A stretch of 64,000 bases of DNA from Flavobacteriaceae bacterium. Its GTDB lineage: Bacteria; Bacteroidota; Bacteroidia; Flavobacteriales; Flavobacteriaceae. The stretch is taken from contig CANGIF010000010.1 in assembly GCA_947453885.1 (NCBI GenBank), forward strand, positions 1 to 64,000, written 5' to 3'. The translations under genes and the position numbers were made by a program. A model generated the notes under the pieces. That model was not told the DNA's origin, searched no databases, and was given only the letters and a program-made list of their open reading frames with translations. The number at the start of each line of letters is the position of its first letter. The first letter of the stretch is position 1. Positions 35,001 through 44,993 of this stretch are shown piece by piece.

Positions 35001-36367
35001 TAGTAAGCTTTTTCTTCTCCTTTAAATATATTGATTACCGTTTGTACAATTATTTTTAAATCCAATAGTAAAGACCAATTTTCAATATAGAAGACATCAA
35101 ATTTTATGCGATTAATCATGTCTTCTTCTGTTTCTATTTCGCCTCTAAAACCTTTAACCTGAGCTAAACCAGTAATGCCAGGTTTTACATAATGTCTAAC
35201 CATGTATTTTTTTACCCGTGTACCATACACTTTGTTTTGCGACCATAAATGGGGTCTTGGTCCTACAACCGACATATCTCCTTTTAATACATTTATGAAT
35301 TGAGGTAATTCATCTATACTTGTTTTTCGCATGAACTTGCCCATTTTCGTTACTCTTGGGTCGTTTTTTGAAGCTTCTTTTTCTGTAGTTGAATTAAGTT
35401 TCATGGAACGAAATTTATAACAGAAAAACTCTTTTTCGTCTAAACCTGGACGGCCTTGCATAAAGAAAACAGAACCTCTTGATTCTAATTTTATGAGCAA
35501 AGCTAAAAGAGGTATCAACCATGAAAGTAAGAAAACGATAACTATTAAAGAGAAAACAATATCAAAAACTCTCTTGAAAATTTTTGTAGAAGGCTCGTGT
35601 AAAACTGTTTTTTTTAGGGATAATACCGGAAACATTTCATAATAATCAATTTTCAGATTTTTAGAGAATATTTCCTTTGTATCTGGAATAAATTTGATGG
35701 TTTTACTATTTACATCTGCAAATTCAACTAGTTCTTTCAACTGTTCATTTGTAATTTCATTTAACGAACAGTAAATTTCATCAACACCTTTTTGAACAAC
35801 AAACTCTTTTACATTTTCCAATTTTCCTGCTATATGGCTATTGTTTTTTTTGTCCGAGAAAAAACCCATAAAGCGGTAGCCATAATCATTTCTAGTTTCA
35901 AATAGTTTTTTTAGGTTTATCGCTTCCGGTGTATATCCAATAATAATTGCGTTTCTAAAATTACTTCCCGTTATAATTCTATATTTTTTTAAATAGTAAA
36001 AAAGCAAAAATTTAGAAATTAATATCATACTGAAACTACCTATCATAAAATAGGCAATAGCTTTTCCACTAAAAACAACTTGTTTAGAAAACGGAAAAAA
36101 AGCAATAATAATTAATAAAAATAATATACTTTGTTGCGCAATTTTTGATAGAATTTCAACAGGAGTTGTAAAACGATATACTTCGTAATACTTAACAAAT
36201 AAAGCGATTAAACCCCATGATATAGTTTGGTAAAAGATATAAACTGTAAAATTTATATGTAGATTTTTAAAAAAATAAAGGCAAAATGCAGTAACCACAC
36301 ATAAGTCAAAAAAAATACTTATGGGTCTAATGTATTTGGAATATCTACCTATATGTTTAGCTACCAT
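35000..36367 (-). CDS. Polyprenyl glycosylphosphotransferase (WcaJ type)
   Basis: The 455-residue product has about four N-terminal membrane helices, a CoA-binding-like domain (NAIIIGYTPEAI), a fifth helix near 268-292 and the conserved C-terminal bacterial sugar transferase domain: KRVFDIVFS, FMQGRPGLDEKEF, KFRSM, KTSIDELPQF, MSVVGPRP and KPGITGLAQV. It transfers a sugar-1-phosphate from UDP-sugar to undecaprenyl phosphate and so starts each polysaccharide repeat. It abuts the UXS gene upstream (no gap). Confidence 0.94.
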   Translation of the reverse strand: MVAKHIGRYSKYIRPISIFFDLCVVTAFCLYFFKNLHINFTVYIFYQTISWGLIALFVKYYEVYRFTTPVEILSKIAQQSILFLLIIIAFFPFSKQVVFSGKAIAYFMIGSFSMILISKFLLFYYLKKYRIITGSNFRNAIIIGYTPEAINLKKLFETRNDYGYRFMGFFSDKKNNSHIAGKLENVKEFVVQKGVDEIYCSLNEITNEQLKELVEFADVNSKTIKFIPDTKEIFSKNLKIDYYEMFPVLSLKKTVLHEPSTKIFKRVFDIVFSLIVIVFLLSWLIPLLALLIKLESRGSVFFMQGRPGLDEKEFFCYKFRSMKLNSTTEKEASKNDPRVTKMGKFMRKTSIDELPQFINVLKGDMSVVGPRPHLWSQNKVYGTRVKKYMVRHYVKPGITGLAQVKGFRGEIETEEDMINRIKFDVFYIENWSLLLDLKIIVQTVINIFKGEEKAY

Positions 36368-37351
36368 TTAATGAATGTACCCTGTAAAATCTTTATGTTC
36401 TTCTTTTGATAATTCTTCAGATGAAAGAGATTTGAAATAGTCGTAAGTCAGTTTCATTCCTTCTTCTCTAGACACTTTTGCTTCCCAACCCAATATTGCT
36501 TTTGCCTTGGAAGTATCTGGTTGACGTTGAAGAGGATCGTTTATAGGTAATGGATGATAAACTACTTTTTGATTTGTACCCGTTAATTTAATAATTTCAT
36601 TTGCAAAATCTTTAATTGTAATTTCATCGGGATTACCTATATTTACGGGATACACATAATCAGAATGTAACAATCTGAAAATACCTTCAACTTGATCCGT
36701 TACATAACAAAATGACCTTGTTTGCATGCCATCGCCAAAAATAGTTAAATCCTCTCCTCTCAGGGCTTGACCAATAAAAGCAGGAATTACTCTACCGTCG
36801 TTTAAACGCATTCTTGGTCCATAAGTATTAAATATTCTGACAATTCTAGTTTCAACACCGTGAAAAGTGTGGTAAGCCATTGTTATGGATTCTTGAAATC
36901 GTTTTGCTTCGTCGTAAACACCTCTTGGACCTATAGTGTTTACGTTACCGTAATATTCTTCAGTCTGAGGATGAACAAGAGGATCTCCGTATATTTCTGA
37001 AGTAGATGCAATCAAAATTCTTGCTTTTTTAACGCGTGCTAAACCCAATAAATTATGTGTTCCTAACGAGCCAACTTTTAAAGTTTGTATAGGAATTTTT
37101 AGGTAATCAATTGGACTTGCAGGAGAAGCAAAGTGCAAAATGTAGTCTAAATTTCCAGGAATATGAACAAATTTTGTAATATCATGATGATAAAATTCAA
37201 AGTGTTCGAGTTTAAATAAGTGTTCAATATTTTTTAAATCGCCTGTAATTAAATTATCCATGCCAATTACAAAATATCCTTCCTTTATAAATCGGTCGCA
37301 AAGATGAGACCCCAGAAACCCAGCAGCACCAGTAATTAATATTCTTTTCAT
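36368..37351 (-). CDS. UDP-glucuronate decarboxylase-like SDR
   Basis: The 327-residue product has the Rossmann motif [14 protein letters not shown], the TSEIYGDP segment and catalytic YDEAKR, matching UDP-xylose synthase (UXS) rather than simple epimerases. It should oxidise and decarboxylate UDP-glucuronate to UDP-xylose, supplying a pentose for the polysaccharide. Gene order with the initiating transferase supports the role. UDP-glucuronate would have to come from a UDP-glucose dehydrogenase, which is not in the window. Confidence 0.88.
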   Translation of the reverse strand: MKRILITGAAGFLGSHLCDRFIKEGYFVIGMDNLITGDLKNIEHLFKLEHFEFYHHDITKFVHIPGNLDYILHFASPASPIDYLKIPIQTLKVGSLGTHNLLGLARVKKARILIASTSEIYGDPLVHPQTEEYYGNVNTIGPRGVYDEAKRFQESITMAYHTFHGVETRIVRIFNTYGPRMRLNDGRVIPAFIGQALRGEDLTIFGDGMQTRSFCYVTDQVEGIFRLLHSDYVYPVNIGNPDEITIKDFANEIIKLTGTNQKVVYHPLPINDPLQRQPDTSKAKAILGWEAKVSREEGMKLTYDYFKSLSSEELSKEEHKDFTGYIH

Positions 37352-37410
37352 TTGTTTTGTTTTTGGCTTTTACACTTCCATGGACTAACTAAAACGTTGT
37401 AACTAAATTT

Positions 37411-38697
37411 TTATTGTGTTTTATTTAACAAAAAGTTTTTTGAATTAAACAAACAATACATAGTAGTAAAAAAAACTACTCCACGTTGTCTCCAAAGGAA
37501 AGATTCGGTCAAAAATAAACTTATCATTAGAATTGCGAAAGAAATATGGATAAAATCTTTGTTTTTAAACGCATTTTTTAAATTAACAGCTAACATTACT
37601 ATTAGTATAAGGAAACCAAACACTCCTAATTCAGCAAAATTTTGAACATACTGATTGTGAAAATTTTTGGTTTGATAGCCATCTTGCGTTCCATCACCTA
37701 AAAAAATATTATGTTCAATCCCTTTTTGTTGAATTTTTGGATAAGATGCATTTAAACCATATCCGTTCCAAAAAATCCGGTCTTCTTTTAAAAGTTCTAA
37801 AAATACCCTGAATTGATAAACTCGAAAAGCAGTACCTGGAAAATAATCGTTTTGTTGGAATTTACGATTTGTCCAAGCTTGTTTGATACTGACATTGTAA
37901 ACTTTTTCAGAACCTTTAGAAATCACATCATTTACAGTACTGTCGGTCATAATTGTTTCATACTCTTCTTTAAAACGATCTTTAATTTTTCCGACAAATG
38001 TTAGTGAAAATAAGAAAAGTAAAAAAAGCATTAAATTTTTTAAGCGCATTTGTTTTGAAATTTTAGTGTAAAACAAATGGTAAACTACCATTAATGCCAC
38101 AAAAACAACAATTATGTTTTTAGAGGTCAACAAAAAAACCATAATAAAAAGCAACACCAAAGCGAAATAATCAAATGCATTTTTTATTGTTTTTGTGAAA
38201 AAATAAAAAAAAGCAATTGCTACATAAACAGATACATGAATGGCATTTACATCTTTAGTTACAAGTTCATGATAAAAGAAAACACTGGCATCATGTGAAG
38301 TACTATATCGAAAAACAGCCTTTAACAAATAAAAAACAACAAAACCGAAAATACCAATACTATAATATTTTAAAAGAAGTTGTTTTTGATTTTCTGTAAT
38401 TCCACCTATAAACATAAAAACCAATGGGACAATTAAGAGTGAAAGTTCTTTGGAAAGTGAAGGCAACGTGTTAGAAACATCTATGCTCCATAATAAAGAC
38501 AATACCATCAGAATGTATAGCGATACAGGCAAAAAAAGAGTAAAGCGGAACTTATAGTGTTCTTTATTATAATAAAAAACCGTTGAAATAGATAAAATAG
38601 CTAAAAAAACACTATTAATAAAATAGCTTAAAGGGATGGAAAGTAATACAAAAAGAATAAAAGCTAAAGATTTGTTTTTGCTAAAATCAATTTGCAT
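37411..38697 (-). CDS. O-antigen ligase/polymerase family membrane protein
   Basis: The start is set at the ATG at 38697 (MQIDFSKN), which overlaps the upstream gene by 11 bases; the longer frame to 38739 would overlap by 53. The roughly 428-residue product has about eleven membrane helices and a large periplasmic loop around residues 230-310 containing FHNQYVQ nearby, as in the Wzy/WaaL (Wzy_C) group. It polymerises or ligates lipid-linked glycans on the periplasmic side. A second Wzy-like gene lies at 41017. Confidence 0.8.
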   Translation of the reverse strand: MQIDFSKNKSLAFILFVLLSIPLSYFINSVFLAILSISTVFYYNKEHYKFRFTLFLPVSLYILMVLSLLWSIDVSNTLPSLSKELSLLIVPLVFMFIGGITENQKQLLLKYYSIGIFGFVVFYLLKAVFRYSTSHDASVFFYHELVTKDVNAIHVSVYVAIAFFYFFTKTIKNAFDYFALVLLFIMVFLLTSKNIIVVFVALMVVYHLFYTKISKQMRLKNLMLFLLFLFSLTFVGKIKDRFKEEYETIMTDSTVNDVISKGSEKVYNVSIKQAWTNRKFQQNDYFPGTAFRVYQFRVFLELLKEDRIFWNGYGLNASYPKIQQKGIEHNIFLGDGTQDGYQTKNFHNQYVQNFAELGVFGFLILIVMLAVNLKNAFKNKDFIHISFAILMISLFLTESFLWRQRGVVFFTTMYCLFNSKNFLLNKTQ

Positions 38698-39787
38698 TTG
38701 CTGCCATACATTGCTCAAAAAGTTGAAGGTATTCGCCATTTATTTTATCCCAATTGAAGTCGTTAACTATCGCATTATAGTTGTTTTCAACTAGCTGCAA
38801 GTTATCATTTTTTTTGCAAGTTTCAAGAATATTTTTTACTTCAGTAGCATTTAAAAAATAAAAGCTGTTATTTTTTAAAATTCCTTTATTGAAATCATTA
38901 TTATGTGCAACGATAAGTGCTTTTGATGCCATTGCTTCTAATAAAGAAGGGTTTGTTCCGCCTACAGAGTGTCCGTGAAAATACAGTTTCGAAAAGTACC
39001 GAAGATTATCTAAATGTTCTAGATTGTATATGCCACCTAAAAACCTGATTTTATCTTGCTTCTTGAATTTGTTTTTCAAATAGGTTCCATACTTTGTTTC
39101 GTGTTTGCCAATTACTAAAATAGGCGTTTGGTCTTCAGTCATGGCCACTCCCTCTAAAACCATATCCAAATTATTCTCAGGTTCGAAACGAGCCATAATC
39201 ATATTATAATTACCAGCAGTTACACCATATTGAGACAATAATGCTTCATTTGGATTTGAAAATGGATTTGCTCCGTATGCAATGTATGTTGAATCTTTAG
39301 TGTACGCTTTTTTTAAAAACAATTGAATTCCTAAAGAATCTGAAACTAGATAATCGCTGCTAACGACTGCTAAACGTTCAGCAAATTTCAAAAATTGTCT
39401 AACTGGAGCGGAGTATTTTGAACGTTTCCATTCCAATCCGTCCATATTGGTAATGATTATAGGTTTTTTAGGCAAAAGGAAAAACCAAATCGAATTACTA
39501 GTATATCCTAATTGAAGAATAACATCAAAATTTCTTTTTCTAGAATCCATGATGCAATTGTAATCGTAGATAAACTGACCAAAAGTACCCAATTTATATT
39601 CTGGGTCATGTTGGTGTATAATGTTTACTCCGTGAAAAGAGGTTTCTTGAAATGGATGGTCGTGAGAATTATATACAAAAACAGTATGTCCTTTTTGAAC
39701 AAGGTAAACAGAGAAGAACTCAGCAAATTGTTCAAATCCTCCATAATAATTGGGGACTCCTCGAGTTCCTAGTATAGCGATTCGCAT
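38687..39787 (-). CDS. DUF1972-type glycosyltransferase (GT4-like)
   Basis: The 366-residue product starts with ILGTRGVPNYYGGFEQFAE, the hallmark of the DUF1972/rhamnosyltransferase group, and has a GT-B C-terminal donor domain (HSVGGTNPSLLEAMASKA). It should add rhamnose or another sugar to the repeat unit. It overlaps the start of the downstream Wzy-like gene and lies about 70 bases downstream of the GT4 gene. Confidence 0.9.
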   Translation of the reverse strand: MRIAILGTRGVPNYYGGFEQFAEFFSVYLVQKGHTVFVYNSHDHPFQETSFHGVNIIHQHDPEYKLGTFGQFIYDYNCIMDSRKRNFDVILQLGYTSNSIWFFLLPKKPIIITNMDGLEWKRSKYSAPVRQFLKFAERLAVVSSDYLVSDSLGIQLFLKKAYTKDSTYIAYGANPFSNPNEALLSQYGVTAGNYNMIMARFEPENNLDMVLEGVAMTEDQTPILVIGKHETKYGTYLKNKFKKQDKIRFLGGIYNLEHLDNLRYFSKLYFHGHSVGGTNPSLLEAMASKALIVAHNNDFNKGILKNNSFYFLNATEVKNILETCKKNDNLQLVENNYNAIVNDFNWDKINGEYLQLFEQCMAANAN

Positions 39788-39857
39788 AAAAAAGTATCAA
39801 ATTTTGCGATGTAAAAGTAGCAAAATTTATTAAAAAAAGTAGTAAAATCAGCCATTT

Positions 39858-41024
39858 TTACAAGTAAGTAATATTATCGAAAAAGGCTTCAAATTTTTTA
39901 ACATAGCTTTCAACTGAAAATTCTTGCAATGCTCTTTTATAGCCATTTTCACCTTGTTCGATGCGCAGTGTAGGATAGTTAATTAATAATTGTATAGCAT
40001 TTGCTAATTCCAAATCATTATTAGGTGCAACTAAAAAACCATTGTAATTATTTATAATAATCTCAGTTAATCCACCATGATTAGAAGCAATAACCGGTTT
40101 ATTTGCCAACATTGCTTCAACTGCAACAAGACCAAATGGTTCTGGTTCTATAGAAGGAACCACTGCAATATCAATGCTTTGCCAAAATTTTGAAATTTCT
40201 TTTTGAAATGGAATAATTGACACATTAGAAGTAAGCTTGTTTTTTTCTATTGTTTGCTTTAAATCAAAAAGGAAGTTGTCCTGATTTGGTGGTGGAGAGC
40301 CAATGTAAACTAATTTAATAGCCAAATTGTTTTTCGAAAGAATTTTAAAAGCATCTAGTAAAACTAGTTGGCCTTTCCATCTACTTATTCTTCCCACTAA
40401 AGCAATAACTATTTCATTTGATGAAGCATTAAAAAAAGTTGTTCTTATTTTTTCTTTTTCTTCATCTGTTATAGGTTGCTTTATTTTTTCTAGACCATTC
40501 CAAATAACAACCGATTTTTTTGATAACGAATTGTTAATATCCCAAAATCTTTGTGTTGCGATAGAATTATATACAATTTTCGTGTTTGATTTTAATTGTA
40601 ACAGTTGACAAAATAGTTTAGTAAATATTTTTGGCGATTCTATTATTTCGTGAACATGCCAAATGTGTTTAATTTTTCTTTTTTTTGCGTAAATTATTCC
40701 CAATAGAACGGCTAAAGTATTTGAATAAATTAAATCAAATTGATTTACTTTATTAAGTTTGTCTAACATTTTTATTCCATTATTTATATCAATAAAAAAT
40801 TGAAATAAATTTTTTGGACTAAACATTTTTCGGTGTAGTTTTAAAACCGGAAAAATATAAACTTTAATATTTTCAAATTCAAGTGCACTTTTTAATGGCC
40901 CATCAAAAGGCAAAATAACAATTGGATTGAATTTTTTTCTATCTAAATGTTTTAGTAAAAGCAATAGTGTTTTATCAGATCCATACAATTCGGCAGACTG
41001 GTGTATAAATAAAATATTAATCAT
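39858..41024 (-). CDS. Glycosyltransferase family 4
   Basis: The 388-residue product has a GT-B fold signature: N-terminal FIHQSAELYGSDKTL and C-terminal ALVGRISRWKGQ with EPEPFGLVAVEAMLANKPV (E-x7-E). It transfers a nucleotide-activated sugar with retention of configuration. It overlaps the upstream Wzy-like gene by 8 bases, so translation is coupled. Confidence 0.92.
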   Translation of the reverse strand: MINILFIHQSAELYGSDKTLLLLLKHLDRKKFNPIVILPFDGPLKSALEFENIKVYIFPVLKLHRKMFSPKNLFQFFIDINNGIKMLDKLNKVNQFDLIYSNTLAVLLGIIYAKKRKIKHIWHVHEIIESPKIFTKLFCQLLQLKSNTKIVYNSIATQRFWDINNSLSKKSVVIWNGLEKIKQPITDEEKEKIRTTFFNASSNEIVIALVGRISRWKGQLVLLDAFKILSKNNLAIKLVYIGSPPPNQDNFLFDLKQTIEKNKLTSNVSIIPFQKEISKFWQSIDIAVVPSIEPEPFGLVAVEAMLANKPVIASNHGGLTEIIINNYNGFLVAPNNDLELANAIQLLINYPTLRIEQGENGYKRALQEFSVESYVKKFEAFFDNITYL

Positions 41025-42246
41025 GGGAAGGTTGCTTTAGCAAATGGTTTTTATAAGCAAACAAAAAACCTATTAGAAGTGTTTTTGTGTCGATGAGGTT
41101 GTAAAATCCCATAAAAACCCAATTAGAAATAATCAGAAAAACTCCAGTTCCAATGAATAAATAATGTATTGTTTTTAATTCGAGCGTTTTATAAATGTTT
41201 TTACGAAAAAAAAATGAAATTGAAAATAGATATATAAATACTCCCACTATTCCTGTCTTAAGCAAAACAGTCATGTAGCCATTATGAAGAATAGAGATGT
41301 ATTGCAAAAGAGTCATTAAGAATACTTTTTGTTTTAAATCGACTTGAGAACCTATTCCCTCTCCAAACAGTAAATTATCATGTTGTGAAAGCTGTGTTAT
41401 TGTTCGTATATTTTCATAAGAACGGTAATTGTCGTTAAATTGCTTCCAGTCGTTTCGATTAATTTTAGTACTAAATGCTTCTGAGGGAATAACTTTTATT
41501 TTATATAAAAACTCATCAAGTCCTTTACCATTCCGAACAGGATTGTAATAGTAAACAGCTGTATAGCTGGCTAAAGAAATTGAAACTAAAGTAAAAATTA
41601 TTGTCAAAGCTCTCTTGTTTATAACCAAAAAACCCTTAAGTGCCAGAAATAGAATTACAAATTGAATAAAATTAGTTCTTGCTAAATAGAAAAAACTAGA
41701 AAGCGACATGATAAATAGAAACCAATAGGTTTTTTTTTGAGAAAAGCCAAGGTTGATTTTTTTATTGAATACTAACAATATTAAAGTATAGATTTCAAAA
41801 TCATTGAAATAGCCACCATACTCTCTGATGACATGAACATTGTTGGCACCATGAAAAAAAATACCGTTTCCTACTAAAATCAGATGGTAAATTGCGATTG
41901 AAACCCCAGCATATACCAAAAACCGAAACGGATTTTCAATTTTTTTGCTAAAAAGTTGGTATCCCAAAATTAAACCTGAAATTGGTTTCAAAAGATAGGT
42001 TATGTCTCTAATTACATAATAAGTTTGATGTTTAAAGAAAAAACCTACCAGAATTGCAAGAAAAAAAATAATTATAAATAGGCTTATGTATTTAACAAAT
42101 TCGGTTGAGTATTTGTTTTTTAGTGTGGCTAAAATTGCTAGAGCCCAAACAGAAAATGACAGTTCGTAATTGTTTAAAAAAGGTACAATTACACAAACGA
42201 TAAAAAGAATTTGATTTATAGTAGTTTTATTGTAAACTAACTTCAT
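41017..42246 (-). CDS. Wzy-like O-antigen polymerase
   Basis: The 409-residue polytopic protein has about ten to twelve membrane helices and one longer loop near residues 245-310 (NDWKQFNDNYRSYEN...GEGIGSQ). This is the layout of Wzy polymerases, which join repeat units on the periplasmic face. Primary sequence similarity in the family is low, so the call rests on topology and context, between a GT4 gene and a hexapeptide acyltransferase gene. Confidence 0.7.
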   Translation of the reverse strand: MKLVYNKTTINQILFIVCVIVPFLNNYELSFSVWALAILATLKNKYSTEFVKYISLFIIIFFLAILVGFFFKHQTYYVIRDITYLLKPISGLILGYQLFSKKIENPFRFLVYAGVSIAIYHLILVGNGIFFHGANNVHVIREYGGYFNDFEIYTLILLVFNKKINLGFSQKKTYWFLFIMSLSSFFYLARTNFIQFVILFLALKGFLVINKRALTIIFTLVSISLASYTAVYYYNPVRNGKGLDEFLYKIKVIPSEAFSTKINRNDWKQFNDNYRSYENIRTITQLSQHDNLLFGEGIGSQVDLKQKVFLMTLLQYISILHNGYMTVLLKTGIVGVFIYLFSISFFFRKNIYKTLELKTIHYLFIGTGVFLIISNWVFMGFYNLIDTKTLLIGFLFAYKNHLLKQPSHD

Positions 42247-42250
42247 TAGC

Positions 42251-42925
42251 CTAAATGGTTTTAATTAATTTAGCTGGAACTCCACCTATAATTGAATTGT
42301 CTGGATATGTAGAATTTACTACGGAGCCAGCAGCAACAACGGAATTGTTTCCAACTTTACAACCGTCAAGAAAAGTTACTTTAGCTCCAACCCAAACATT
42401 ATCACCTATTTTAATACCTTTTGAAGTCACTCCTTGCTCTCTTATTAATTTGGAATTATCTTTAAAGTTATGGTTTTCGGAATGAAAACTGATGTACGAA
42501 CCCATAATAACATCACTTCCTATTTCTATTCCTCCAGCAGCGCCAAATTCTGAAAACCTACCGATTGCGGAATTGGAACCAATTGAAATGCCTTTTCCAA
42601 ATTTTGAGAAGTGGCTTGTACAAGTAATCATTGAATAGGCTCCAATTTTTACATTGTCACCTAAAATTAGTTTGTTTGAGGCATATCCGTCAATAACACA
42701 ATCGTTCTCAATTGTGACATTATTTCCAAATTGTATATTCTTGGCATTCATAATTTGGCATCTTTTACCGATAAATACTTTTCTAGATAGCTTAAAAAAC
42801 CCTCTAAATAACATAATTAGCCTTTTTAATAATGTAAAAAACACTAATTTAGTTGGTATATTTGAGTCTAAAGTATAGGTTTTACCTGATTTTAAGAGTA
42901 ATTTTTGGAAAAGGGATTTGATCAT
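42251..42925 (-). CDS. Hexapeptide-repeat O-acetyltransferase
   Basis: The 224-residue product has a left-handed beta-helix of hexapeptide repeats from about residue 70 (GNNVTIENDCV, GDNVKIGAYSM) through SNSAIGRFSEFG to IGDNVWVGAKVTFLDGCKVG, and ends with the DNSIIGGVPAKLI signature. It should O- or N-acetylate a sugar of the polysaccharide using acetyl-CoA. A His in FHSENH is a candidate catalytic residue. Confidence 0.9.
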   Translation of the reverse strand: MIKSLFQKLLLKSGKTYTLDSNIPTKLVFFTLLKRLIMLFRGFFKLSRKVFIGKRCQIMNAKNIQFGNNVTIENDCVIDGYASNKLILGDNVKIGAYSMITCTSHFSKFGKGISIGSNSAIGRFSEFGAAGGIEIGSDVIMGSYISFHSENHNFKDNSKLIREQGVTSKGIKIGDNVWVGAKVTFLDGCKVGNNSVVAAGSVVNSTYPDNSIIGGVPAKLIKTI

Positions 42926-42991
42926 TTTTTAAATAGTGACAAAATTTTATCAAGAATATAAATTCAAAAATACACTATTTAATTTTATTTC

Positions 42992-44293
42992 CTATTTAAT
43001 TTTATTTTTCTTGGCTACAAATGGAATAATATTCTCTTTTAATAAAACACTATAAATAGTAATAATACTTATTTCTGTTAGAATTAAACTTGACAAAACT
43101 CCTTTAATATTGAAAAAACGAAGCAAAACAACCATTAATACCATATTGACAACAACCATTATCATTGTAGTTCGAATATAGAATCTTTGTTTATTAAAGC
43201 CTAATAATAGTTGTTTTAAAGGAATTGAAATTGCCAATAAAACTGGAATTAATACCGCTATTTTTAATACATCACTACTTTCTAAAACATTTTTTTTAGT
43301 GAAAAAATAAATAGCTTTTGATGAAAAAACAAATAATATTGTCATCGAAAAGGCAATAAAAAGAAAATTAAATCCATTATATCTTTTCCAAAAATGAAGC
43401 GCTTCTTTTTTATTTGTATCTATTAAATAACAAACCCTTGGATATACAAAATTGAAAAATAAATAAATGTAAGTTTTAAAAACAACAATTATTTGGTCGA
43501 TTATTTTATATTGACCTGCCATAAAATTATTGCCAAAAACACCAATCAGCATTATAGGAGCATACATCTGTAACGACACGAAAATTTGAGAAAAAAACAT
43601 CGAAAAATTTGATTTCAACAGCTCTAAAACATCACTTTTTTTTGTGTTTTTAAATGAAAATCCTTGTCTAATCATGATTGAAAAAAAAGTAATTCCATTG
43701 GCAATTATGGTACCTATTCCCCACAAAAAATTGATATAAATATAATCTGAATTTTGATGAATAAACAAGAAAATTCCTGAGAGGTATATTATTTTTGAAA
43801 TAATAGTCAGAGTCGTAATGCCTTTGAAATTTTCAATCCCTTGAAAGTACCATGTTGGATTAATAAATTGCCCTACTAAAACGGTTAACCCTAAAAAAAA
43901 CAATTGCTTTTCTGAGTTAAAAAAAGGAATTGTTGTAAAAAGTAGCGTGCAAATTGAGACTACAACAATTAATAAAACTAACTTTGTTGTGAAGGTAGTA
44001 ATAAAGATTTTTTCAAGTTGTTTCAAATTTGCTCTGTGAATAGCAACTTCTTTAACGCCAATGATGTCAGATCCAAAATCTATAAAAACCATTAAGAAAA
44101 ATAAAATTGCCATAGCAATACTTACTTTGCCAAAGTTAGCAACACCACATTTTGACACAATAAAAGGAACAACCAACAATGGTGTTACTAAATTGAAACC
44201 TTGCCCCAAGCCATAAACTAATAAGTTTTGAGTTTGCTTGTTCAAAATTAGTACAATTGCTTTTTGAAAATTATTTTTTAAAAACACTTTCAT
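42992..44293 (-). CDS. wzx: Wzx-type polysaccharide flippase
   Basis: The 433-residue product has about twelve to fourteen membrane helices, with the N-terminal motif LLVYGLGQGFNLVTPLLVVP typical of the RfbX/Wzx members of the MOP superfamily. It flips undecaprenyl-linked repeat units to the periplasmic face. It is the first gene after a strong terminator, so a new transcript likely starts here. It is the only flippase in the locus. Confidence 0.9.
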   Translation of the reverse strand: MKVFLKNNFQKAIVLILNKQTQNLLVYGLGQGFNLVTPLLVVPFIVSKCGVANFGKVSIAMAILFFLMVFIDFGSDIIGVKEVAIHRANLKQLEKIFITTFTTKLVLLIVVVSICTLLFTTIPFFNSEKQLFFLGLTVLVGQFINPTWYFQGIENFKGITTLTIISKIIYLSGIFLFIHQNSDYIYINFLWGIGTIIANGITFFSIMIRQGFSFKNTKKSDVLELLKSNFSMFFSQIFVSLQMYAPIMLIGVFGNNFMAGQYKIIDQIIVVFKTYIYLFFNFVYPRVCYLIDTNKKEALHFWKRYNGFNFLFIAFSMTILFVFSSKAIYFFTKKNVLESSDVLKIAVLIPVLLAISIPLKQLLLGFNKQRFYIRTTMIMVVVNMVLMVVLLRFFNIKGVLSSLILTEISIITIYSVLLKENIIPFVAKKNKIK

Positions 44294-44309
44294 GGAATCT
44301 TTTATAAAT

Positions 44310-44352
44310 AAAAAAAGCTATAAAAAGTAATATTCTTTTTATAGCTTTTTTT
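44310..44352 (-). terminator. Bidirectional terminator between lipoprotein and flippase genes
   Basis: An 18-base arm (ending gctataaaaag, 44310-44327) and its complement (44335-44352) flank a 7-base loop; runs of A and T flank both sides. On the minus strand it ends the transcript of the lipoprotein gene. Confidence 0.92.
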
Positions 44353-44367
44353 GAAATGCTTTATATT

Positions 44368-44919
44368 TTATTTTTTTGGAGCAGTTGTTATTTTTTTAAT
44401 ATTATCATTCGTTAGTTGAGTTGGATAAAAGAAAGGTGTTTTATATACTCCATCTTTTTTTAGTATTGTTAAAGTGCCTAGTTTTGTATCAACAACAGTA
44501 TTAAACTGTTTGTCATCTATAAAATATTTAAAGAAATCAGCACCAATAAATTCGTAAGAGTTGCCGTAGTACGACACTTTAATTTTTTTAATAACTACTG
44601 AATCTTGATCTTTATTTAAACCAAAATCCAATCTGATATGCGTAGGTATTTTTTCTTCTGATAATTCTAACTTTAAGGTTTCTTCTATATTTCCACCTTT
44701 TATACCTGTCCAAATAGCATTTTCTCCTTTAAAATTAACAGTATTATCCTCAGCATAATATAAAGCAAAATCATCTTTTTTAGACGCACTAGCAGTTATC
44801 TGAACATTAAAGTTTTCTTTTTGAGCTTCAGATTCTGGCTTTTTTTCTTCGCTATTTTTACATGACACAAGCGAAATAGCAGCTATTACAAACAAACTAA
44901 ATAAAACTATTTTCCTCAT
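44368..44919 (-). CDS. Lipoprotein of unknown function in polysaccharide locus
   Basis: The start at 44919 (MRKIVLFSLF) gives a lipoprotein signal with lipobox LVSC at about residue 20. The remaining ~160 residues are beta-rich, with a charged Lys/Glu linker after the Cys. It resembles no family I recognise; the KLELSEEKIPTHIRLDFG stretch suggests a galactose-binding-like beta-sandwich. It lies between the GT39 gene and the flippase gene but is closed off by a terminator, and so forms the end of the upstream unit. Confidence 0.7.
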   Translation of the reverse strand: MRKIVLFSLFVIAAISLVSCKNSEEKKPESEAQKENFNVQITASASKKDDFALYYAEDNTVNFKGENAIWTGIKGGNIEETLKLELSEEKIPTHIRLDFGLNKDQDSVVIKKIKVSYYGNSYEFIGADFFKYFIDDKQFNTVVDTKLGTLTILKKDGVYKTPFFYPTQLTNDNIKKITTAPKK

Positions 44920-44993
44920 TTTTATTAAATTAAATTTTTTTTGCAAATGTACATTTTTTTATAAAAAATCTGATTTTTAAATTTAAAAAATGT

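Noticed and set aside
37411..38739. Longer start at 38739 for the Wzy-like gene
   Set aside because: It would overlap the upstream glycosyltransferase by 53 bases; the ATG at 38697 gives an 11-base overlap and a more usual N-terminus.
39178..39200. tRNA-like T-loop text (ggttcgaaac)
   Set aside because: It lies inside the DUF1972 glycosyltransferase gene with no surrounding cloverleaf.
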